DNA of 64,000 bases, from NCBI GenBank assembly GCA_913778905.1, contig CAJYYA010000012.1, positions 1 through 64,000 on the forward strand. Direction: 5' to 3'. Below, piece after piece: positions 56,245 to 64,000 of the stretch. A program made the translations under genes and the position numbers. This stretch comes from an uncultured Naasia sp. Its GTDB lineage: Bacteria; Actinomycetota; Actinomycetes; Actinomycetales; Microbacteriaceae. The notes beneath the pieces were generated by a model. That model was given only the letters and a program-made list of their open reading frames with translations. It made no database searches and was not told the DNA's origin. Positions within the stretch are counted from its first letter, which is position 1. Each line of letters starts with the position of its first letter.

Positions 56245-57357
56245 TCAGTCGTTCTTCGGAGTCGTCTTGGGGGCGCGCTTCGCAGCGGGGGGCTTCGGGG
56301 CCGGACGCTTCTGCCATCCGGGAGCCCAATAGAGATTGCGCCCGCCCATGTCCTCCATGACGACCTCGCCGCGACCGCGGAGGCTCTTCTCGCCCTCGCG
56401 CTTGTAGACGTAGTGGCGCTCCGACCGGCGCGCCATGGCACGGCGGTACTCCTCCGGGCTCAGGTCGTCCTTGGTCAGCATCTGGCCGGTCTCGACGCCG
56501 ATCGTGAGCAGTTTGACCCAGTCGCGCCAGAGTGCCCGCAGCTGCCGCTCGGGGACGTCGCGTCCGGGTGTCCAGGGATCGAGGCGAGCGCGGAACAGCA
56601 ACTCCGCGCGGTACACGTTGCCGATACCGCTGACCACGCTCTGATCCATGAGGATCATCCCGATGGGAGTGGGCTTCTTGATGGCCTTCTTCACGAACGC
56701 GTCTTCGGCGGCCTTGCCCGAGTCGACCATGGGGTCGGGTCCCAGCTTGGCCAGCGCCTGCTGCACCTGCTCGGGGTCGAGCACCTCGCAGGCGGTCGGC
56801 CCGCGCAGATCGGCCATGGTGTCCTCGGTCAGCAGGCGGACGCGCACGGCGCCCACGGGCGGCGGTGGCCAGTCCTCGAGGGACGAACTCTTCTCCCCCT
56901 CCGCCATGCGCAGCCGGGCGCGGCGCGGCGCGCCGATGGATCCGATGCTCGACTCGGGAAGGGCGTCCGGCAGCGCGTCGGGATCGGTCGGGAGCTCAGC
57001 GGCGACGTCCTCGAGGAAGGTCCCGCGCTGGTTGGTCTGGCCGATACGACCATCGGAGGCCTGGATCGTCGCGTCCACCGAGATGTCGCCGGAGAAGTCC
57101 CATGCGCCGTAGAGCCCCAGATGGACTCGCAGGATGCGGGGGGCGGGGGCTTCGGTCGACGTCGTCTCGTCGGCCTTCGGACCGAATTCGAGGAAGAGCT
57201 GCTTGCCGACGGCCGAGGCCGCGACCATCTCGCGTCCGTCGAGTTCGGCCGCCCCCGCGGTGAAGCGCCCCTGCGGGCTCGACGCTGAAACGCGTTTCCC
57301 GACGAAGTTCGCCCGGAACTGGCGGGCGATGCGGTGGATCGAATGGCCCTCAGGCAT
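56245..57357 (-). CDS. Fpg/Nei family DNA glycosylase, zincless form
   Basis: The protein begins MPEGHSIHRIARQF, with Pro2 and Glu3 as the catalytic N-terminus after removal of Met, as in Nei-type base-excision enzymes. A helix-two-turn-helix segment near SGIGNVYRAELLFRARL binds DNA. At 370 residues it is longer than average. The usual four-cysteine zinc finger is replaced by a cysteine-free stretch after HYVYKREG, ending in a Lys/Pro/Ala-rich tail. It overlaps rpiB by 8 bp. Confidence 0.88.
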   Translation of the reverse strand: MPEGHSIHRIARQFRANFVGKRVSASSPQGRFTAGAAELDGREMVAASAVGKQLFLEFGPKADETTSTEAPAPRILRVHLGLYGAWDFSGDISVDATIQASDGRIGQTNQRGTFLEDVAAELPTDPDALPDALPESSIGSIGAPRRARLRMAEGEKSSSLEDWPPPPVGAVRVRLLTEDTMADLRGPTACEVLDPEQVQQALAKLGPDPMVDSGKAAEDAFVKKAIKKPTPIGMILMDQSVVSGIGNVYRAELLFRARLDPWTPGRDVPERQLRALWRDWVKLLTIGVETGQMLTKDDLSPEEYRRAMARRSERHYVYKREGEKSLRGRGEVVMEDMGGRNLYWAPGWQKRPAPKPPAAKRAPKTTPKND

Positions 57358-57859
57358 CGGAGCGGGTGACCCCCGGCGTGTGCTCTCCCGGCTGGATGGC
57401 CCCGGTGCGCTCGTATTCGGCGAGCTGGGCGATGCGACGCTCGTGACGGTCGTCGAACGAGAAGGGCTCGGCGATGAACGCCTCGATGAGTGCGACAGCC
57501 TCCTCGAGAGTGTGCTGACGGGCGCCGATCGAGATCACGTTGGCGTCGTTGTGCTGGCGCGCGAGCTGCGCGGTCGCCAGGTTCCAGGCGAGGGCCGCGC
57601 GCACGCCGGCGACCTTGTTGGCAGCGATCTGCTCACCGTTGCCCGAGCCGCCGAAGACCACGCCGAGCGCTTCGACGCCCTCGCTCTGATCGGCGACGAC
57701 GGCCTGCGCAGCCGAGATGATGAAGGCCGGGTAGTCGTCGAGGGCGTCGTAGGACGCCGGTCCGTGGTCGACGACCTCGTGCCCGAGGCCGCTGAGGTGA
57801 TCGACGAGATGGGTGCTGAAGTCGAGGCCGGCGTGATCGGTCGCGAGGTGGATGCGCAT
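57350..57859 (-). CDS. rpiB: ribose-5-phosphate isomerase B
   Basis: The 169-residue enzyme interconverts ribose-5-phosphate and ribulose-5-phosphate. MRIHLATDHAGLDFS at the start and GVVFGGSGNGEQIAANK (near residue 68) are signature segments; the glutamate in GEQIAANK replaces the catalytic cysteine of the E. coli enzyme, as in mycobacterial RpiB. The ATG at 57859 is standard for the family. It overlaps the glycosylase gene by 8 bp. Confidence 0.94.
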   Translation of the reverse strand: MRIHLATDHAGLDFSTHLVDHLSGLGHEVVDHGPASYDALDDYPAFIISAAQAVVADQSEGVEALGVVFGGSGNGEQIAANKVAGVRAALAWNLATAQLARQHNDANVISIGARQHTLEEAVALIEAFIAEPFSFDDRHERRIAQLAEYERTGAIQPGEHTPGVTRSDA

Positions 57860-57870
57860 GGATACGAATT

Positions 57871-58875
57871 CTAGGACGACTCGTCGCCGTCGGATCGCGC
57901 TGTGGGAGCGTGCCAGCTGACCCACACGCCGTGGGGGTGCGCGTGTGCCACCGGCACCCCGTCCCGGGCGACGACGAACGAGAAGGCGTTGGACGACACG
58001 GGCGAGCCCGTCACCTGGGGAACGACATCGGCGAGCTCGTTGGAGATCCATACGGCGCCGAGGTCGCGGACCGTCCGCACGAAGCGCTCCGCCTCGTCCT
58101 GCGTCACGTACGGCAGCACCGCCGAATGCATGACGACCAGCGTCAGCCCGTCAGGCACTTCCGCGGCCAGCTCGGCCAGCCGGTCGTTCAGGTCGCCCTC
58201 GATGATCGACACCGGATGTTCGCGGAGCACCTCGATGGCTTCCTGGAGGTTGTCGCGACGCGACGCGTGATCCGGCCACAGCAGAGCCGTGAGCCAGCGT
58301 CGGTCGTCGTCGTCCTCGATGTCGAGGGGGTTGAGCTCGATGCCGGCCCTCCAGCGGATGTCCGGCATCCGCGAGGGCACCGGAACCGGGCCGTCGATGT
58401 CGCCGGCGAGCCGGACCGCGCTGGGGCCGCTACGGGGGTGGAGCCATTCGCTGCCGCCCCACCGATAGCTGTACCTGTCGGCGTTGAGATTGAGTCCGGC
58501 GGATGCGCCGACCTCGATGAGGGCTATCGGTCCGTCGATCTCGGAAAGGATCGGGAGGATCGCGAGCATGCGTGCCGGGTCGTTGGTCTGCAGGGTCCGG
58601 GTACGCGCCGTCTCGGCGATGTCGTACCAGCGCTCGAGGAGGTCCCGTCGGAACGTCTCGAAGTCGTTCATGTCCACGCCGTGGAATCGAGCAGCGGCGA
58701 ACAGGAAGCCTGCGTGCCGCTTGGCGGCGGGAAGGGTGTCGATCATCTCGAGCAGCTCGGTGTCGTCCGCGATCGCGATGGCGAGATCCGAGTAGAAGGT
58801 CGACAGGTCCTGCGCATCGATCTGTGAGAACACGCGATAGCGCTCGGCCGTCAACGACTCGTTGACTCTCTCCAT
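57871..58875 (-). CDS. DUF2332 domain protein
   Basis: The 334-residue protein matches DUF2332: AAARFHGVDMNDFETFRRDL-like text around residue 60, then LIEVGASAGLNLNADRYSY near residue 120, which resembles a nucleotide-binding glycine motif. Another conserved part is VVMHSAVLPYVTQDE near residue 250. No activity is known. ATG 58875 is used; an earlier in-frame start lies in the pepN promoter region. It begins an operon running into rpiB. Confidence 0.85.
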   Translation of the reverse strand: MERVNESLTAERYRVFSQIDAQDLSTFYSDLAIAIADDTELLEMIDTLPAAKRHAGFLFAAARFHGVDMNDFETFRRDLLERWYDIAETARTRTLQTNDPARMLAILPILSEIDGPIALIEVGASAGLNLNADRYSYRWGGSEWLHPRSGPSAVRLAGDIDGPVPVPSRMPDIRWRAGIELNPLDIEDDDDRRWLTALLWPDHASRRDNLQEAIEVLREHPVSIIEGDLNDRLAELAAEVPDGLTLVVMHSAVLPYVTQDEAERFVRTVRDLGAVWISNELADVVPQVTGSPVSSNAFSFVVARDGVPVAHAHPHGVWVSWHAPTARSDGDESS

Positions 58876-58970
58876 AGTCACACCGGTCAGTAAATGGCAG
58901 TCAGGGCCGGGCTCACAAGTCGACCTAGGGTTGATGCAGGAGATCCGAATGAGAGCAGGAGACATTTCGC

Positions 58971-61511
58971 ATGCCCGGTGAGAACCTGACCCGACTCGAA
59001 GCCCAGGAGCGCAAGGCTCTGATCGACGTCCAGTCCTATGAGGTCGACCTCGATCTGACCCGAGGTGACGAAGTCTTCGGCAGTATCACGACCGTCCGTT
59101 TCACGGCGAAGGCCGGATCGTCAACCTTCATCGACGCCATCACCCGTACCGTCCGCTCGGTCACCCTCAACGGTGTCGAGCTCGACCCGGCAGCGGTGAG
59201 CGACGGCGTTCGCATCCAGCTCGACGAGCTGGCCGGGGAGAACGTCCTGCGCGTCGACGCGGATGCGATCTACACCAACACCGGCGAGGGCCTTCACCGT
59301 TTCGTCGATCCCGCCGACGGCGAGGTGTACCTCTACTCGCAGTTCGAGGTGCCCGACTCGCGGCGCATGTTCGCGGTGTTCGAGCAGCCCGACCTCAAGG
59401 CCACGTTCCAGTTCACGGTCACCGCCCCCGACTACTGGGAGGTCGTCAGCAACTCCCCCACCCCGGAGCCGACCGACGTGGGCGACAGCAACAAGCGTTG
59501 GGAGTTCGCGCCCACGCAGGTCATCTCGAGCTACATCACCGCGCTGATCGCGGGCCCGTACTCGGTCGAGCGCAGCGAACTCACCTCGAGCGACGGCCGC
59601 ACCATCGCGCTCGGCGTCTTCGCTCGCGCCTCGCTGGCCCAGTACGTCGACGCCGACTACATCTTCGAGAAGACCCGTGAGGGCTTCGCCTTCTACGAGG
59701 AGATCTTCGACTTCCCCTACCCCTTCGAGAAGTACGACCAGCTCTTCGTCCCCGAGTTCAACGCCGGCGCCATGGAGAATGCGGGCGCGGTCACCTTCAC
59801 GGAGACCTACGTCTTCCGCTCGAAGGTCACCGACGCGATCCGCGAGCGCCGGGTCATCACGATCCTCCACGAGCTGGCCCACATGTGGTTCGGCGACCTC
59901 GTCACCATGAAGTGGTGGAACGACCTCTGGCTCAACGAGTCGTTCGCGACCTACATCTCGACCCTCGCGGGCGCCGAGGCGACCGAGTGGAAAGAGAGCT
60001 GGACGACGTTCGGGGCCCTCGAGAAGTCGTGGGCCTACCGTCAGGATCAGCTGCCCTCGACCCACCCCATCGTCGCGACCATCAACGACCTCGAGGACGT
60101 GCAGGTCAACTTCGACGGCATCACTTACGCCAAGGGCGCCTCGGTGCTCAAGCAGCTGGTGGCCTGGGTCGGGCGCGACGAGTTCCTGTCGGGCGTCGCG
60201 GCGTACTTCAAGAAGCACCAGTTCTCCAACACGGAGCTCACCGACCTGCTCGCCGAGCTCGAAGCGACGAGTGGGCGCGACCTCACCACCTGGTCCGAGC
60301 AGTGGCTCGAGACGGCGGGGGTGAACACGCTGCGTCCGCAGTTCGAAGTGGCTGAGGACGGCACCTTCTCGTCCTTCGCCATCGCGCAGACCACCCCGGC
60401 GGACTGGCCCACCCAGCGTCCCCACCGTCTCGCGATCGGCCTCTACGTCATGCGCGACGGGTCCCTGGTCCGCGAAGGGCGCGTCGAGGTCGACATCGAC
60501 GGCGAGCGCACCGAGATCGCCGAACTCGTCGGCTCGAAGCGCCCCGACCTCATCCTGGTCAACGACGACGACCTCGCCTACGCCAAGATCCGCCTCGACG
60601 AGCAGTCGCTCCGGGTGGCGATCGAGTCGCTGGGCGCCATCGACTCGCCGCTGGCACGATCGCTGGTCTGGGGCAGCGTGTGGGATGCGACACGCGACGC
60701 CGAGACGAGCGCCCTCGACTACGTCGAGCTGGTGCTCCGCAACATCGGCGCGGAGACCGAGTCGACCACTCTGCGCACCACGCTTGCCCAGCTTCAGCTC
60801 GCGGCGACGCAGTACGTGGCCCCCGAGCGCCGCGCCGCCACTCTCGAGCGAGTCGGAGACGAGCTCTGGCGCCTCGCCCGCGCCGCGGACAACGGGTCGG
60901 ACGCGCAATTCCAGTTCCTGCAGGCTTTCGCAGCGGTTGCGCACACCGACGCGCAGCTCGACACCGTGCAGGACGTGCTCGACGAGCGAATCGTCCTCGA
61001 GGGCCTCGACATCGACACCGACCTCGGGTGGATCCTGCTGATCGCTCTCGCAGCGGGCGGCCGCGTCGGCGCCGAGGAGATCGATGCCGCCCTCGCGAGC
61101 GACAACACCGCCTCCGGGGCGCAGTCCGCCGCTCACGCACGCGCAGCGATCCCCACCGCAAAGGCGAAGCTCGCCGCGTGGAACTCGATCGTCGAGAACG
61201 ACGGGGCGTCCAACGCGATCGTGCGGGCCACGGGCCTGGGCTTCCTCCGGGCGAGCGACCCCGAGCTGCTCCGCCCGTTCGTCGAGCGCTACCTGAGCAG
61301 CCTCGAGCGACTGTGGGAGGAGCGCAGTTACGCGATCTCATCGGCGATCATCGGCGGGTTCTACCCGTCGCCGCTCGCGGACACCGAGCTCGTCGCGGCT
61401 ACCGAGGCATGGCTCGACGGGCACCCGGACACCCCGGCGCTTCGCCGCCTGGTGCTCGAGAGCCTGGCGGGCACTCAACGCGCTCTGCGTGTGCAGCAGC
61501 GATCGCACTGA
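58971..61511 (+). CDS. pepN: aminopeptidase N
   Basis: The 846-residue M1 metallopeptidase removes N-terminal residues from peptides. The GAMEN substrate motif is in FNAGAMENAGAV (near residue 265) and the zinc motif in HELAHMWFGD (near 300) with a downstream NESFAT glutamate. A long helical C-terminal domain follows. It is divergent from the DUF2332 gene and ends before a hairpin terminator. It supplies peptide degradation downstream of Clp and peptide import. Confidence 0.96.
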   Translation: MPGENLTRLEAQERKALIDVQSYEVDLDLTRGDEVFGSITTVRFTAKAGSSTFIDAITRTVRSVTLNGVELDPAAVSDGVRIQLDELAGENVLRVDADAIYTNTGEGLHRFVDPADGEVYLYSQFEVPDSRRMFAVFEQPDLKATFQFTVTAPDYWEVVSNSPTPEPTDVGDSNKRWEFAPTQVISSYITALIAGPYSVERSELTSSDGRTIALGVFARASLAQYVDADYIFEKTREGFAFYEEIFDFPYPFEKYDQLFVPEFNAGAMENAGAVTFTETYVFRSKVTDAIRERRVITILHELAHMWFGDLVTMKWWNDLWLNESFATYISTLAGAEATEWKESWTTFGALEKSWAYRQDQLPSTHPIVATINDLEDVQVNFDGITYAKGASVLKQLVAWVGRDEFLSGVAAYFKKHQFSNTELTDLLAELEATSGRDLTTWSEQWLETAGVNTLRPQFEVAEDGTFSSFAIAQTTPADWPTQRPHRLAIGLYVMRDGSLVREGRVEVDIDGERTEIAELVGSKRPDLILVNDDDLAYAKIRLDEQSLRVAIESLGAIDSPLARSLVWGSVWDATRDAETSALDYVELVLRNIGAETESTTLRTTLAQLQLAATQYVAPERRAATLERVGDELWRLARAADNGSDAQFQFLQAFAAVAHTDAQLDTVQDVLDERIVLEGLDIDTDLGWILLIALAAGGRVGAEEIDAALASDNTASGAQSAAHARAAIPTAKAKLAAWNSIVENDGASNAIVRATGLGFLRASDPELLRPFVERYLSSLERLWEERSYAISSAIIGGFYPSPLADTELVAATEAWLDGHPDTPALRRLVLESLAGTQRALRVQQRSH

Positions 61512-61530
61512 CAGGACGCGTCTCACGCAC

Positions 61531-61569
61531 GGACGACGGGCCGCTTCGCATGGGGGCGGCCCGTCGTCC
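61531..61569 (+). terminator. terminator after pepN
   Basis: A perfect 14-bp stem (61531-61544 with 61556-61569) with an 11-nt loop lies 20 nt after the pepN stop codon, followed by CTAT rather than a U-run. Confidence 0.75.
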
Positions 61570-61638
61570 CTATCGACCATGAGCACTTCGCATGTAAATT
61601 TCTGATCTCACAACGGATCCCGTCGCCGCTGACGCGTT

Positions 61639-63330
61639 ATGGTGACGAAAACCACTGAGCCGGTTGGCGCGACGGAAGAGGTGCTGGTGTCGAGCGCGGA
61701 TGTCGTCTTCGTCGGTGGTTCCGTCTTCGACGGGCACATCCATCGACCGGAGATCGGCGCGGTCGCCATCCGAAACGGCCGCATCATCGCCGTCGACCGC
61801 GAGCTCGATCGCGATCTCGTCTCGGCGGACACCGAGGTGGTCGACCTCGGTGGCGGCATGCTGCTGCCCGGATTCATCGACGCTCATGTGCACCCCGTCG
61901 AGGGCGGCCTCGAGCGCCGACAGTGCGACCTGTCGGCGGCTCACACCCAAGACGAGTACCTCCGTATGATCCGCGACTACGCGGCCTCTCATCCCGATCT
62001 GGAATGGATCGTGGGCGGGGGCTGGCACACGGCCGCGTTCCCGGGCGGGACACCGCTGGCGGCCGACCTCGATCGAGTGGTACCCGACCGCCCCGTGTTC
62101 CTCTCCAATCGGGACCACCACGGTGCCTGGGTGAACTCGGTCGCCCTCGAACGCGCGGGCGTCGACCGCCACCGGGCGGACCCGAGCGACGGACGCGTGG
62201 AACGGGACGCCGAGGGGAACCCGACGGGGACGCTGCACGAAGGAGCGCGCCTCCTCGTGCACGACCTCATTCCCCGTGTGACCGACGAGGAGACGCGCCT
62301 CGGTCTACTGGAGGGCCAGCGGTATCTCCACGCCGTCGGAGTCACCGGGTGGCAGGACGCGATCGTCGGGGAGTACGGCAGCCACACGGACACGGGCGAC
62401 GTCTATCTCCGCGCCGCGCAGGAGGGCGAGCTCACGGCGACCGTCGTCGCGGCGCTGTGGTGGGACCGCAATGCCGGACCGGAGCAGATCGCGCGTCTCA
62501 AGGCCCGCCGGGCGGAGCTCCGGCACGGGAAGTTCGTCGCGACGAGCGTCAAGATCATGCAGGACGGCATCCCCGAGAACCGTACGGCCGCGATGCTCGA
62601 TCCCTACCTCTCCCCCGGCTGCACCTGCGGAACGGATCGCGGCCACGCCTTCCTCGAACGCGATGACCTTCTCGAGGCGGTCCGTCTGCTCGACGCCGAC
62701 GACTTCCAAGTCCACATCCACGCGATCGGCGACCGCGCGGTGCGCGATGCCCTCGACGCCGTCGAGGCGACTCCCAACCGGATGCGACCCGGCGCACCTC
62801 TGCACCACATCGCCCATATCCAGATCGTGCATCCCGCGGACGTCCCCCGTTTCGGGATGCTGGGCGTCGCCGCCAACATGCAGGCGCTGTGGGCCACCTA
62901 CGAGCCGCAGATGGTCGAGCTGAACCTCCCGTCGCTCGGTGCCGAGCGAGCGACCTGGCAGTACCCGTTCGCCGCTCTCGCCCGCACGGGGGCGCCGCTG
63001 TGCGCCGGATCCGACTGGCCCGTCACGACCCCCGACCCGTGGGCTGCGCTGCACGTCGCGGTCAACCGGGTGCTGCCCGTGGACGATGCCGACTACAACC
63101 CGCGACCCTTCCTGCCGGAGCAGTGCCTCGACCTCGCAACCGCGTTGCGCGCCTACACGTCGGGATCCGCCCGTATCAACGGGGTCGCCGGACGCGGTGT
63201 CATCCGGGTCGGCGCCGTCGCCGACATCGCCGTCGTCGACCGAGATCCCTTCCGGATCCCCTCCGACGCCCTAGCCTCGACCCAGACCGTTTCGACCTGG
63301 GTCGACGGACGACGCGTCTTCGAGGCCTGA
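61639..63330 (+). CDS. YtcJ-like amidohydrolase 2
   Basis: The 563-residue amidohydrolase has the metal motif DAHVHPVEGG (near residue 81), a metal-binding HIHAIGDRAV (near 355) and GSDWPVTTPDPW (near 455). It is of the same superfamily group as the gene at 54770-56233 but longer, with clear differences, so it likely acts on another substrate. The ATG at 61639 lacks a strong ribosome binding site. It lies 47 bp before an amino-acid-binding lipoprotein gene, so the two may serve uptake and hydrolysis of one nitrogenous compound. Confidence 0.87.
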   Translation: MVTKTTEPVGATEEVLVSSADVVFVGGSVFDGHIHRPEIGAVAIRNGRIIAVDRELDRDLVSADTEVVDLGGGMLLPGFIDAHVHPVEGGLERRQCDLSAAHTQDEYLRMIRDYAASHPDLEWIVGGGWHTAAFPGGTPLAADLDRVVPDRPVFLSNRDHHGAWVNSVALERAGVDRHRADPSDGRVERDAEGNPTGTLHEGARLLVHDLIPRVTDEETRLGLLEGQRYLHAVGVTGWQDAIVGEYGSHTDTGDVYLRAAQEGELTATVVAALWWDRNAGPEQIARLKARRAELRHGKFVATSVKIMQDGIPENRTAAMLDPYLSPGCTCGTDRGHAFLERDDLLEAVRLLDADDFQVHIHAIGDRAVRDALDAVEATPNRMRPGAPLHHIAHIQIVHPADVPRFGMLGVAANMQALWATYEPQMVELNLPSLGAERATWQYPFAALARTGAPLCAGSDWPVTTPDPWAALHVAVNRVLPVDDADYNPRPFLPEQCLDLATALRAYTSGSARINGVAGRGVIRVGAVADIAVVDRDPFRIPSDALASTQTVSTWVDGRRVFEA

Positions 63331-63377
63331 CGCGCCGCACCACACCACAGCACATCCCCAGCACAGAAAGCGAACAC

Positions 63378-64000
63378 ATGCGAACCATGAAGATCGTCCT
63401 CCCCGCGGTTCTCGCGGTGGCGGCTCTCGCCCTCACCGGGTGCGTCAACAACGAGGTGGCCACCCCCGGCGCCAGCGGAGGAGCCACCGACGCCCCCGCC
63501 ACGAACATCTCCGCGGACGAGGCCGCCGTCGCACTGCTGCCCGAGGACATCAAGTCCGCCGGAGTCCTGCAGATCGGCTCCGACGCGAGCTATGCGCCCA
63601 ACGAGTTCAAGGACGCCGACGGCAACCCCATCGGGTGGGAGATCGAGCTCGCCGACGCCATGGCCGCCAAGCTGGGTCTGAAGACCAACTACAACATCGC
63701 CAAGTTCGACAACATCCTGCCCGCCGTCATCGGCAAGAAGTACGACGTCGGTCTCTCGTCGTTCTTCGACACGAAGGAGCGCCAGGAGCAGGCGGACATG
63801 ATCGACTACTACACCGCCGGCATCCAGTGGGCCGTGCCCGCCGGGAAGACGGTCGACCCCGACAACGCCTGCGGTCTGAAGGTCGCCGTCCAGAACGGCA
63901 CCACCCAGGCGCTCGACGACGTGCCCGCCAAGTCGAAGGCCTGCACCGACGCCGGCAAGCCCGCCATCGAGCAGCTCGGCTACGACACCCAGGACGAGGC
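63378..64000 (+). CDS. amino-acid-type ABC substrate-binding lipoprotein, partial
   Basis: The frame is open from ATG 63378 to the right edge, 207 codons, with no stop, so the gene is cut by the window. A lipoprotein signal ends in ALALTGC (cysteine near residue 22). The following text (GVLQIGSDASYAPNEFKDAD, IGWEIELADAMAAKLGL, YDVGLSSFFDTKERQEQADM) is the family 3 solute-binding domain used for polar amino acids. A GAAAG lies upstream. Permease and ATPase genes are expected beyond the window. Confidence 0.9.
   Translation, partial: MRTMKIVLPAVLAVAALALTGCVNNEVATPGASGGATDAPATNISADEAAVALLPEDIKSAGVLQIGSDASYAPNEFKDADGNPIGWEIELADAMAAKLGLKTNYNIAKFDNILPAVIGKKYDVGLSSFFDTKERQEQADMIDYYTAGIQWAVPAGKTVDPDNACGLKVAVQNGTTQALDDVPAKSKACTDAGKPAIEQLGYDTQDE

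Overview
This is a high-GC chromosomal stretch of an actinobacterium, most likely of the family Microbacteriaceae. The grounds are the paired ClpP1/ClpP2 proteases, RNase E beside rplU-rpmA-obg, a translational T-box in front of ileS, a DUF222/HNH (13E12-type) gene, a RamB-type regulator divergent from GTP-dependent PEP carboxykinase, and intergenic GATACGCTCCGCTACTCG-type repeats. Genus cannot be fixed from the sequence alone. Most of the window is core chromosome. I see no phage, insertion sequence or CRISPR array.

Layout. 1-700: the first 20 bases are the 5' end of a 16S rRNA gene (minus strand), followed by its leader and a candidate promoter. 713-8002: minus-strand operon rplU-rpmA-obg-proB-proA-small membrane protein-nadD-tail-anchored 543-residue protein-rsfS (ribosomal proteins, ribosome assembly and silencing, proline and NAD synthesis). 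8176-17672: DUF4031 gene, RNase E, VKOR, ndk, DUF4233, folC and ileS, the last with a clear T-box leader. 17959-20782: membrane protein, methyltransferase, HNH protein. 20994-26914: TetR regulator and a complete oligopeptide-type ABC importer with a fused double ATPase. 27058-30502: RamB-like regulator divergent from pckG. 30510-37516: DMT transporter, valS, GNAT, DUF308 membrane protein and a molybdopterin oxidoreductase. 37559-42045: clpX, clpP2, clpP1, tig and tRNA-Pro; then tRNA-Gly.

42383-48687 is the accessory highlight: a compact secretion locus. Four tiny minus-strand genes encode peptides with double-glycine leaders. Divergent from them lies a three-gene operon: an HlyD-like adaptor, an ABC exporter with an N-terminal C39 peptidase, and a second ABC exporter, the arrangement of NHLM/NHLP-type bacteriocin export. 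No maturation enzyme is present and no predicted core contains cysteine. Two of the peptides are paralogs, and one is broken by a single-base frameshift in a run of five Gs. A membrane-anchored HEYGH metallopeptidase lies immediately downstream.

49722-64000: flotillin, Pr6Pr-type membrane protein, sufU-sufS divergent from dps, two YtcJ-like amidohydrolases, a zincless-looking Fpg/Nei glycosylase, rpiB, a DUF2332 protein, pepN, and the start of an amino-acid-binding lipoprotein cut by the right edge. Three clusters of inverted repeats (20797-20985, 26932-27045, 54443-54740) all sit between convergent gene ends.
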